Assembly: GCA_002365855.1 (NCBI GenBank)
Contig: DFAP01000136.1
Location: 1 to 6,404, forward strand
Length of the DNA stretch: 6,404 bases
From: Pelotomaculum sp. UBA3103
GTDB taxonomy: Bacteria; Bacillota; Desulfotomaculia; Desulfotomaculales; Pelotomaculaceae
Direction of reading: 5' to 3'
Below the pieces are notes generated by a model. That model was not told the origin of the DNA. It searched no databases and saw only the letters and a program-made list of their open reading frames with translations. The position numbers and the translations under genes were made by a program. Of the stretch, positions 1-4,152 are shown one piece after another (position 1 is the first letter of the stretch; every line of letters starts with the position of its first letter).

Positions 1-104
1 GCGAGTACTCTAAATCCCCGCTGAGCGAGACCTTTTGCCAGGTTAAAGGCAATGGTCGTTTTGCCTACTCCGCCTTTTTGATTTGCTATTGCTATTATAG
101 CCAC
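1..104 (-). CDS. parA: ParA/Soj-family partition ATPase, N-terminal part only
   Basis: Only the first 34 codons are inside the window; the gene runs off the left edge. The reading begins [17 protein letters not shown], a textbook deviant Walker A motif (KGGVGKTT, residues 10-17) of the ParA/MinD/Soj ATPases, followed by the expected [15 protein letters not shown] helix and strand. ParA proteins bind ATP and the nucleoid and move plasmids or chromosomal origins with a ParB partner. The start is GTG: AAGGGAAGG lies 6 bases upstream, and the frame is closed further upstream by a TGA. No ParB is visible, but it would be expected to the left. ParA on an integrated element suggests that the element has, or had, a replicating plasmid-like phase. 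The chief alternative is another member of the same ATPase superfamily, such as a MinD-like protein. Confidence 0.88.
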   Translation of the reverse strand, partial: MAIIAIANQKGGVGKTTIAFNLAKGLAQRGFRVL

Positions 105-136
105 AAGATGCCTTCCCTTTAAAATATATAATCATG

Positions 137-174
137 CGGCTTTCCGTATTTACGGATTTACGGCAAGCCGTATA
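137..174 (-). promoter_or_regulatory. Repeat cluster upstream of parA, probable operator or partition site
   Basis: The 134 bp gap between the Cys-rich gene and parA holds a compact repeat set. A palindrome TCCGTA-TT-TACGGA lies at 143-156. TTTACGGA is followed directly by TTTACGG (149-156, 157-163), and the whole is flanked by CGGCTT (137-142) and AAGCCG (165-170). On the parA strand this reads as repeated CCGTAAAT. It is about 35-70 bp upstream of the GTG start, where a ParA-autoregulatory operator or a parS-like site would lie. An AT-rich TATATA-like stretch near 122-130 could be a -10 box. The function is inferred from position and symmetry only. Confidence 0.5.
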
Positions 175-238
175 TCTGTCTGCAGTTTGGTCGAGTCCTC
201 CAATAAAGCCCCCGGCCATTTATATGCTGTTGATTCTT

Positions 239-532
239 TCATCTCTCCTTTTCCACCAATGATAGTTGTCGCTCTCTCATAAGTTTGCGTATTCCCTCTC
301 CCTGCCCACAATGAGTACATCTAAAATAAATCCGATCCTGACGGTTGATGCAAGCAACGACTGTCATCTGATAATTATTTTTACTGCACCAAAAAATACT
401 TGCCATTTTGAATCTGCCACATAGGGGGGTATTCCCAGTGACTTCTTTCTTAGACAGCCTACAGATATGCGAGGAGTGATAGAAATTACAATATTTGCAT
501 GTTCCTCTAAAAACGGGTTTCTTCTTGCTCAT
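239..532 (-). CDS. Small eight-cysteine putative metal-binding protein
   Basis: This 97-residue protein is rich in Cys. A first set, C12-x2-C15-x8-C24-x13-C38 ending CGRF, follows a CxxC...C...PxC..F layout familiar from many small Zn- or Fe-S-binding domains. A second set is C49, C61 and C72-x2-C75 (RCTHCGQGEG). There is no signal peptide or membrane segment, so it should be cytoplasmic. The ATG has AAAGGA 12 bases upstream, a slightly long spacing. It begins 24 bases after the DUF488 stop on the same strand, so the two are probably co-transcribed and may work together. I do not recognise a named family, and the bound metal is not determinable from sequence. Confidence 0.75.
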   Translation of the reverse strand: MSKKKPVFRGTCKYCNFYHSSHICRLSKKEVTGNTPLCGRFKMASIFWCSKNNYQMTVVACINRQDRIYFRCTHCGQGEGIRKLMRERQLSLVEKER

Positions 533-556
533 TGATTATATAGTTCCTTTGTCATT

Positions 557-1120
557 CTACAACACCGGTTGCGCTGATCGCCATGGTAGATCTGCCTGGT
601 TACCAAACAAGTCCGGTTGAATCTGAATTCCTGTTGTATTGAGATCCTTCTCCGTATGGATTGTGCCTCCTTTTCTGATATGCTGGACATCGACTCCCTG
701 CTCCCTCAACACCCTGCCAATCAGGAGCCTACGATGGCAGTCTGTGGGATCTTCCTCACTGCACATCAAGGCTATCCGGTAGCCGCGAACTATTCCTTTC
801 ATCAAACGCGATATTCCGGTCTGAAAAGAAGCTGACCCGGCCAGACGGTCGTACATAACATAACGTCTATAATCATAGAATGTTTCCTCTCTTGGCTTCC
901 CACCTATTGAGTCGCCCATGTAGATATACATTATGTTGTCCGAGGAAAGAGCTTGATGGATCTGGTCTTTGCCAAACTGTGTCGCATATTTTGAATACGG
1001 TCGAGACCGTACATCTACAACTACATCAATCTTGAAAGTTTGCAGGAGATCGAGAAATTGCGGAACCGGAATGTTAGAATGGCCGATGGTATAAATGATT
1101 TTCTTGTTTTCTTTGATCAT
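557..1120 (-). CDS. DUF488 family protein
   Basis: The 187-residue product carries the hallmarks of DUF488: YTIGHSN (residues 10-16), VVVDVRSRPYSKY (33-45), an IGG turn (72-74) and MCSEEDPTDCHRRLL (119-133). The last contains the conserved CSE.x.P..CHR motif, whose Cys and His-Arg look like an active-site pocket. The C-terminus ends with a PDLFG segment often seen in the family. Length is normal. The biochemical role of DUF488 is not established. No strong Shine-Dalgarno precedes the ATG, but an in-frame TAA lies three codons upstream of the ATG, so this ATG is the best start. It heads a two-gene unit with the eight-Cys protein and lies directly after a decayed recombinase fragment, a typical accessory-cargo position. 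Confidence 0.88.
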   Translation of the reverse strand: MIKENKKIIYTIGHSNIPVPQFLDLLQTFKIDVVVDVRSRPYSKYATQFGKDQIHQALSSDNIMYIYMGDSIGGKPREETFYDYRRYVMYDRLAGSASFQTGISRLMKGIVRGYRIALMCSEEDPTDCHRRLLIGRVLREQGVDVQHIRKGGTIHTEKDLNTTGIQIQPDLFGNQADLPWRSAQPVL

Positions 1121-1129
1121 GTTGGTCAG

Positions 1130-1322
1130 TTAGAACTTCATCCTTTTCAAATATTCCTTGGCATCCTGCTAAAGCACATTGGTATAAACCAATGTGCTGA
1201 CTATATTGGAATGTCCCATTAGGTTACGCAACACGGCAAGGGGGCATACCGGCGCGGGTTGCGTTAGAAGCAAACTCGTGACGAAAGGTAGAAGGAATTC
1301 CCCTGCCCTTTTCTATCCCGGC
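1130..1322 (-). pseudogene. C-terminal remnant of a second tyrosine recombinase (integrase)
   Basis: Conceptual translation with one frameshift gives the end of a phage-type integrase. The first frame reads AGIEKGRGIPSTFRHEFASN then ATRAGMP, with FRHEFASN corresponding to the HxLRHxFA box. The second frame reads LAVLRNLMGHSNIVSTLVYT, with the GHSNI box and the catalytic-type Tyr in VYTNV. Removing one base from the five-C run on the coding strand (1240-1244) joins the frames exactly. A TAG then interrupts the tail, which otherwise continues QDAKEYLKRMKF to a TAA at 1130-1132. The N-terminal domain and the first catalytic Arg box are missing. It is therefore a dead, truncated gene, distinct from the intact integrase on the right, and probably left by an earlier integration or by recombination within the element. 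Confidence 0.82.
1173..1198. repeat. Perfect 11-bp inverted repeat with 4-base loop
   Basis: AGCACATTGGT, four bases (ATAA), then ACCAATGTGCT. The arms match perfectly. It lies inside the recombinase remnant across the codons for STLVYTNVL and about 50-80 bp upstream of the DUF488 ATG. No T-run follows directly on either strand, so it is not an obvious terminator. It might be a regulatory site for the DUF488 unit or a chance property of decayed coding sequence. Confidence 0.55.
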
Positions 1323-1340
1323 TTTCTATCCTCAGCCTTT

Positions 1341-1575
1341 TTAAAAAACTCTGTATCCATGCCTAATTCGCCTCTTTATAGTCCGATCCCATTCCTTACG
1401 AGCCATATCCAAAGATGCAAAAATTGTAGATCTCTTTCTCTTTCTCACTCTGTCCTATCCGTCCCCATTCCTTGATAAGAATAGGGAAAGGCATACCGGT
1501 ATCCATGCTCATTTCATAAAACCGTTTTCGATTGCTGACAATAGCTATGTTATGTAATCGAATTGTATATTTCAT
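1341..1575 (-). pseudogene. Frameshifted single-domain WGR protein gene
   Basis: The first frame (1575-1396) gives NRKRFYEMSMDTGMPFPILI then KEWGRIGQS, the typical front half of a WGR domain with its Trp-Gly-Arg motif at residues 37-39. It then reads nonsense and stops at TAA. The second half continues in another frame as STIFASLDMARKEWDRTIKR then RIRHGYRVF, which matches the helix and final basic GY segment of WGR domains, ending at 1341. The frames switch in a purine run (GAGAAAGAGAAAGAGA on the coding strand, about 1430-1445), a likely slippage site. WGR domains bind nucleic acid in PARPs and occur as stand-alone bacterial proteins of this size (about 75-80 residues). The ATG is four bases after the upstream 60-residue gene. 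This is either a real pseudogene or a sequencing indel. Confidence 0.75.
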
Positions 1576-1579
1576 GTGC

Positions 1580-1762
1580 TCAGTGGAATGTTATAAAATC
1601 CTTGAGAAACGGATATAATGTTTCTATTACCTCATCATTGAACTGCTGCCGTTCCTTCTCCGATCGCTGATTATATTCGATAGGAGGGAAACACAGCCGT
1701 TCGTTATCTTTATGGTCTTCCCTTTTAGGATCAATTATGTCTGTTATTTTTTTTGTAGGCAT
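1580..1762 (-). CDS. Small hypothetical protein, 60 residues
   Basis: I do not recognise this protein. It is hydrophilic and highly charged at the front (MPTKKITDIIDPKREDHKDN). A likely helical stretch, about residues 34-58, includes DEVIETLYPFLKDF, and there is a single Cys. There is no signal peptide or membrane span. The ATG has GGGAG eight to nine bases upstream, a credible ribosome binding site. The stop is four bases before the WGR reading frame, so the two probably formed one transcription unit. Its place among decayed genes leaves open whether it is still functional. Confidence 0.55.
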   Translation of the reverse strand: MPTKKITDIIDPKREDHKDNERLCFPPIEYNQRSEKERQQFNDEVIETLYPFLKDFITFH

Positions 1763-1780
1763 GGTTCCAACTCCCGTAGT

Positions 1781-1892
1781 TTATATTTTTAAATTTATCC
1801 CGTGCGCCAGTGCAAATTCTGATAAAACTTTTTTCTTCTCTTTCCTATCCGGTATGAATTCAGCAAAACTGAACAAGCGCGGTAATAATCAT
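1781..1892 (-). pseudogene. Possible frameshifted small ORF
   Basis: On the minus strand ATG at 1892 opens MIITALVQF and stops after two more codons. Dropping one T from the four-T run at 1865-1868 continues the frame as AEFIPDRKEKKKVLSEFALA then HGINLKI, ending with TAA at 1781. The open frame also extends upstream as SLERERREKIRN, so a TTG at 1940 is another possible start. The composition looks protein-like: charged helices with alternating hydrophobics. I recognise no family. It precedes the 60-residue gene by 18 bases on the same strand. Confidence is low because one base must be edited. Confidence 0.3.
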
Positions 1893-1949
1893 ATTCCTGA
1901 TTTTCTCTCTTCTTTCCCTTTCCAGACTTTTAATACTCAAGACAATAAA

Positions 1950-1955
1950 ATTATA
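1950..1955 (-). promoter_or_regulatory. Perfect TATAAT -10-like box
   Basis: The minus strand reads TGCGTATAAT here, a consensus -10 hexamer. It would start transcription near 1943, just ahead of the frameshifted ORF, the 60-residue gene and the WGR gene. No good TTGACA-type -35 is seen 16-18 bases upstream, so it is only a candidate. Confidence 0.3.
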
Positions 1956-2018
1956 CGCACTTGGTCTGTTGTTTAGCCAGACCCCCCAAAGTACCCCCTG
2001 TAGGACAAATAAAGGGGT

Positions 2019-2207
2019 TTATTTTATGAGGTTCAACTCGGGCTGCTCTCTGTTTGGATGCCAGATAAGTTCGGCGGCCCCCGGTTGTTCATTTTCTGCG
2101 ATCTTGGTAAATAGATAGTTGAAGACTTCTAATGTTTCATCGTCTATATCCGGATCATGCATCCACCTGTCTTTTTCGTACCCGCCTTTGATTACTTTTA
2201 AAGCCAT
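2019..2207 (-). CDS. VIKGG-type small protein, copy B (62 residues)
   Basis: A 62-residue acidic protein starting MALKVIKGGYEKDRW and ending ELNLIK. It is clearly a paralogue of the gene just upstream (2252-2446). Both share LKVIKGGYEK at the front, then W-x-HD-x-D, a D/E-rich helix with E-x-FN, an A-A-x-x-IW segment and the terminal LIK. There are no Cys motifs, signal peptide or membrane span. The start is ATG with AAAGGA eight bases upstream. The two copies are 44 bases apart and probably co-transcribed. I do not recognise the family, and no function can be given. Conservation of both ends between the copies suggests that both are, or recently were, under selection. Confidence 0.72.
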   Translation of the reverse strand: MALKVIKGGYEKDRWMHDPDIDDETLEVFNYLFTKIAENEQPGAAELIWHPNREQPELNLIK

Positions 2208-2251
2208 TAAATGTATCCTTTCATGTGCAAAGTTTAGAAAGGTAAAAGAAC

Positions 2252-2446
2252 TTATTTGATGAGGCGAATCTCTGACAACTTATCTTTTGGGCAAACATCC
2301 CATATCACATTAGCTGCCTGGGGTCTGTCTTTGGCGACCGTTCGGAGAAACTCGTTGAAGAATTCTATGTCTTCATCGGAGTAAGCATCTCGATCATGGC
2401 CCCATAAACCTTTTTCGTATCCACCTTTAATGACTTTCAAACTCAC
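2252..2446 (-). CDS. VIKGG-type small protein, copy A (64 residues)
   Basis: First of the tandem paralogous pair. The protein begins V/M-SLKVIKGGYEKGLWGHD and ends IRLIK. It aligns with copy B along its full length with roughly half the residues identical. The GTG at 2446 is chosen because it lines up exactly with the ATG of copy B. A TTG six bases further in (2440) has GAGGTGA just upstream and is an equally possible start. The open frame also extends upstream to a TTG at 2494, but that part lies inside a stem-loop and has no counterpart in copy B. The predicted protein is small, soluble and charged. Family and function are unknown. Confidence 0.7.
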   Translation of the reverse strand: MSLKVIKGGYEKGLWGHDRDAYSDEDIEFFNEFLRTVAKDRPQAANVIWDVCPKDKLSEIRLIK

Positions 2447-2474
2447 CTCTTTTTTCTCAAAATGCGCAATAAAT

Positions 2475-2533
2475 GGGGTAGGCGAGCAGCGCAAATGCTA
2501 TTCGCATTTTACTTGCTCGCTTCGTGCATCCCC
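2475..2533. other. Long three-tier stem-loop in the leader of the VIKGG pair
   Basis: Three nested complementary segments share one centre. GGGG (2475-2478) pairs with CCCC (2530-2533), GCGAGCA (2482-2488) with TGCTCGC (2514-2520), and AAATGC (2493-2498) with GCATTT (2504-2509) around a five-base loop. Unpaired internal loops separate the tiers. It lies between the end of the Cys-rich gene and copy A, 30-90 bp upstream of the copy A start. It could be an mRNA leader structure, an intergenic REP-like element or a single-strand replication or transfer signal. No strong T-run follows on either strand, which argues against a simple terminator. Confidence 0.6.
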
Positions 2534-2605
2534 TAACCCCCGAGGGAAAAATAAATAAAATAATCTCCCGCGCGCGTGAATATTAACTTAATATATAACA
2601 AAAAC

Positions 2606-2634
2606 AAATTAACAGGGTACTCCTTGCAGGTCAA
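2606..2634 (-). promoter_or_regulatory. Weak promoter candidate for the VIKGG pair
   Basis: On the minus strand TTGACC (2634-2629) is followed after 17 bases by TAATTT (2611-2606). The -35 is good and the -10 poor. Nearby AT-rich DNA contains a second candidate -10 (TAATAT) within the palindrome ATATTAA-C-TTAATAT at 2580-2594. Downstream lie the stem-loop and the two paralogous genes. Confidence 0.3.
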
Positions 2635-2644
2635 ACATTGGGTA

Positions 2645-2848
2645 TTATTCCCTGTAGGGCATATATTGATAAAGGGGACAATCATAAATCATGCAATCTG
2701 CTTTGCCGTCAATATAATATCCCATACACTGATAACAGTGAGCCAGCAATGCTTCACCACGGGTCAAGCGTTTTCCGCTTATATATTTCAGCAGTTCTTT
2801 TTTGCCTCTTGCGCGCGGCGCCGATTCTACTGTTTTGTATTTGTTCAG
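2645..2848 (-). CDS. Small Cys-rich (CxxC...DCP) phage/element protein, possible CTG start
   Basis: The conserved part reads RGKKELLKYISGKRLTRGEA then LLAHCYQCMGYYIDGKADC and MIYDCPLYQYMPYR. Four cysteines (C38, C41, C52, C57 counted from the CTG) resemble a zinc-ribbon-like module seen in small proteins of phages and integrated elements. The function is unknown, with nucleic-acid or protein binding plausible. The frame is open from ATG at 2962 (105 residues), but that upstream part lies within the initiator gene and looks like out-of-frame translation, with no good ribosome site. The CTG at 2848 has GGGGAGGG exactly seven bases upstream and gives LNKYKTVESAPRARG, a sensible N-terminus of a 67-residue protein. 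Alternatively it is the C-terminal part of the initiator, joined by a frameshift at the G8 run. Confidence 0.7.
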   Translation of the reverse strand: MNKYKTVESAPRARGKKELLKYISGKRLTRGEALLAHCYQCMGYYIDGKADCMIYDCPLYQYMPYRE

Positions 2849-3863
2849 TTCGATACCCTCCCCCCCCTGCCATCTGCGCTGCCCTAATCCGTACCAACGG
2901 AAGTATCTCTGCGGCAGCTCCAAGTTCCTCTCTCGCCGCAGCGACATATTTATCTTGCTCATGCCTCGACAACCTTCTAAACTTGTTAATCATTTCTTCC
3001 TGTAGAAGCCGATCATGAAGAAGCTGTTTTTCTTCCTTAACCGCCTTCGCCCGCCGTTCTTCTTCCCGTTCGACCCGTTCCGTCTCCACCTTCTCTCGAT
3101 CTGCCTTAGGTGCGTAACCTACTGGGATTGCTAACTTTCCTGCCGCCGCAAGTGCTTTGAGCCTAAAAAGATATTTATCTTCGTTCTTGATTATTGTGCC
3201 ACTAACCCTTTGAAATTCCATAACATCTCTACACAAGGCTTCGCAGTTGCTTTTTGAAATTTCGGGAAAACAACTACTACGTGTCCGATCTGTTGTTGTG
3301 GTTGTGTTAGGGTTGTTGTTAGGACTGTTATAAGATTGGCTGGATTCGCACTTTCGTTTGGCTGGATTCGCACTTTCGTTTGTGCAGTTTTTGTACTTTC
3401 CATTGGCTGTATTCAGACAAACCAGTGATTTCGACAAGTTACATTCAATAATACGATAGTGAACCGTTGGGTTTCCGAACGCTTTTTTGATTTTGTTTTC
3501 GATAAGCCCTTGACTTTCTAAGTCTTTTCGGGCTTTACGACATTGATATCGCGATAGGCACAATTCATCTTGAATTTCTCTGTCTGTTTTCCATATCCAT
3601 CCCTCCTCCTTCGCCCCCTTTCCCGTCCAGAAAACCAATTCTGATAAAAGTAACGCTGATGGGATATCGCCCGTCAGCTTAAAAAATGCCCTGGAAAAAG
3701 TGATCGTATTTCGTTGACCCGCGAACTCCCTGATGATTTCGATTGCGCGCTCCCCTGAAATGGTATAATCTTCTTCATCGGTGAGGTTTTCCTCGCCAGT
3801 TTCGAACGCACCCTGGTCAGGCCCGCCAAAGTCTTCCGGGGTGCTTTCTTTTTTATTGTTCAT
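2754..3863 (-). CDS. Replication-initiator-like protein with N-terminal winged helix
   Basis: This 369-residue protein has an acidic N-terminus (1-35). A winged-helix region (about 55-140) contains IPSALLLSELVFWTGKG, WIWKTDREIQDELCLSRYQ and ARKDLESQGLIENK, typical of phage and plasmid replication proteins. A low-complexity N/T/S linker follows (about 145-200). Next come a segment KYLFRLKALAAAGKLAIPVG (230-249), a highly charged coiled-coil-like region (253-300) and REELGAAAEILPLVRIRAAQ (311-330). It would bind origin DNA and recruit a helicase or its loader. The ATG has AAAGGAGG five bases upstream and overlaps the excisionase-like stop as ATGA. After the eight-G run (residues 333-336) the sequence (YRTEQIQ...) is basic and unlike the rest. 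With six or nine Gs it would stop at TGA 2847-2845, so the last 33 residues are probably artefactual. Confidence 0.78.
   Translation of the reverse strand: MNNKKESTPEDFGGPDQGAFETGEENLTDEEDYTISGERAIEIIREFAGQRNTITFSRAFFKLTGDIPSALLLSELVFWTGKGAKEEGWIWKTDREIQDELCLSRYQCRKARKDLESQGLIENKIKKAFGNPTVHYRIIECNLSKSLVCLNTANGKYKNCTNESANPAKRKCESSQSYNSPNNNPNTTTTTDRTRSSCFPEISKSNCEALCRDVMEFQRVSGTIIKNEDKYLFRLKALAAAGKLAIPVGYAPKADREKVETERVEREEERRAKAVKEEKQLLHDRLLQEEMINKFRRLSRHEQDKYVAAAREELGAAAEILPLVRIRAAQMAGGGGYRTEQIQNSRIGAARKRQKRTAEIYKRKTLDPW
2860..2867 (-). repeat. Eight-G homopolymer at the initiator/Cys-protein junction
   Basis: The coding strand reads GCA, eight Gs, then AGGGTATCGAACTGAAC. Eight Gs send the initiator into a long overlap with the next gene. 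Seven would fuse it to the Cys-rich protein, and six or nine would stop it at the TGA inside CTGA. The run also supplies the Shine-Dalgarno of the next gene. It is a candidate slippage site, phase-variable tract or sequencing error. Confidence 0.8.
3289..3334. other. Strand-asymmetric A/C-rich tract, candidate unwinding element
   Basis: On the minus strand this stretch is almost free of G (CTAACAACAACCCTAACAC and similar). It directly follows the tandem repeats in the direction of the initiator gene. It encodes the SPNNNPNTTTTT linker. By analogy with lambda ori, where a strand-biased easily melted tract adjoins the iterons, it could be the unwinding element. This is inference from position and composition. 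Confidence 0.35.
3336..3424. repeat. Four tandem 22-23 bp iteron-like repeats inside the initiator gene
   Basis: Units at 3336-3357 and 3358-3379 are identical 22-mers (beginning TTGGCTGGATTCGCAC, ending TTTCGT). A third, diverged 23-bp unit at 3380-3402 keeps TTG at the start and ACTTTC near the end. A fourth at 3403-3424 starts TTGGCTGTATTCAGAC, 13 of 16 identical to the first. The period is about two helical turns. They fall in codons 147-176, in the linker between the winged helix and the C-terminal part. Because 22 is not a multiple of three, the copies encode different peptides (NESANPA against KRKCESSQ), so the repeat is conserved as DNA rather than as protein. This matches binding sites of the encoded initiator, as in lambda O. 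Confidence 0.65.
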
Positions 3864-4054
3864 TTTTCCTCCTTTCTTTTCGCTGGATGGTAATTCTTTT
3901 CAACGAAATCAATTATATCCGCGTTCCTAAAAAAGATTCTCGACCCCAAACGATAAAATGGGAGCCTCTGTTCCCGGACCCATTTCCGGACGGTCACCTG
4001 AGCGATTCGGAGATTTTCCGCTACTTCGGGCACTGTAATCATTGTTTTTATCAT
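3860..4054 (-). CDS. MerR-like/excisionase-family DNA-binding protein
   Basis: A 64-residue protein with a single helix-turn-helix of the excisionase (HTH_17) type. MITVPEVAENLRIAQVTVRK (5-24) gives the HTH, WVREQRLPFYRLG (25-37) the wing, and FFRNADIIDFVEKNY (41-55) the closing helix. A basic tail ends KRKEEK. Such proteins bend DNA and direct the integrase toward excision, or act as small regulators. The ATG has AGGAGG seven bases upstream. The stop overlaps the initiator ATG as ATGA, so the two are translationally coupled: excision and replication functions are made together. It is transcribed divergently from the repressor-integrase unit, as excisionase genes often are. It could alternatively act mainly as a transcription factor. 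Confidence 0.82.
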   Translation of the reverse strand: MIKTMITVPEVAENLRIAQVTVRKWVREQRLPFYRLGSRIFFRNADIIDFVEKNYHPAKRKEEK

Positions 4055-4078
4055 CTATATACCTCCTATATTTATTAT

Positions 4079-4135
4079 GTCCAGTACTATACCTTTCTCT
4101 TTGTACTATACCATACATCTTCTCCTACGTCCAGT
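4079..4135. repeat. Operator-like direct repeats in the divergent control region
   Basis: GTACTATACC occurs at 4084-4093 and 4103-4112, 19 bp apart. GTCCAGT occurs at 4079-4085 and 4129-4135, so it brackets the pair. The repeats overlap the -10 and -35 boxes of the leftward promoter. They are the best candidates for binding of the XRE repressor or of the excisionase-like protein. Binding is inferred, not shown. Confidence 0.5.
4105..4133 (-). promoter_or_regulatory. Leftward sigma-70-type promoter for excisionase-initiator genes
   Basis: On the minus strand TGGACG (4133-4128) is followed after 17 bases by TATAGT (4110-4105). The -10 matches the consensus in five of six positions and the -35 in four. 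Transcription would start near 4098, about 45 bases before the ATG at 4054. The -10 lies within one operator-like repeat, so repression there would shut off excision and replication genes. Confidence 0.55.
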
Positions 4136-4152
4136 CTTTTTTTGCTTTATAA

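Noticed and set aside
180..238. Terminator for the eight-Cys gene near the GGCCGGGGGCTTTATT segment on the minus strand.
   Set aside because: The possible stem is only three to four base pairs, too weak to call.
1194..1475. Rightward open frame of 93 codons.
   Set aside because: It is antisense to the recombinase and WGR remnants, whose recognisable motifs lie on the minus strand.
2645..2962. 105-residue version of the Cys-rich protein starting at ATG 2962.
   Set aside because: The first 38 residues overlap the conserved-looking initiator C-terminus in another frame and no good Shine-Dalgarno precedes the ATG; the 67-residue form is preferred.
3336..3379. Similarity of the iteron core GGATTCGCACTTTCG to the tRNA-Arg T arm (GGATTCGAACCTTCG), 13 of 15 bases, suggesting an att or tRNA mimic.
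   Set aside because: By a rough estimate, about one such 15-mer match to some part of the tRNA is expected by chance in a window this size, and the repeat period and position fit initiator binding better.
3191..3403. Open frame of 70 codons on the minus strand within the initiator gene.
   Set aside because: It is the alternative frame created by the 22-bp repeats; it is low-complexity at the front and has no ribosome site, whereas the initiator frame continues into convincing protein.
3336..3424. CRISPR array.
   Set aside because: The units are directly abutting with no unique spacers.
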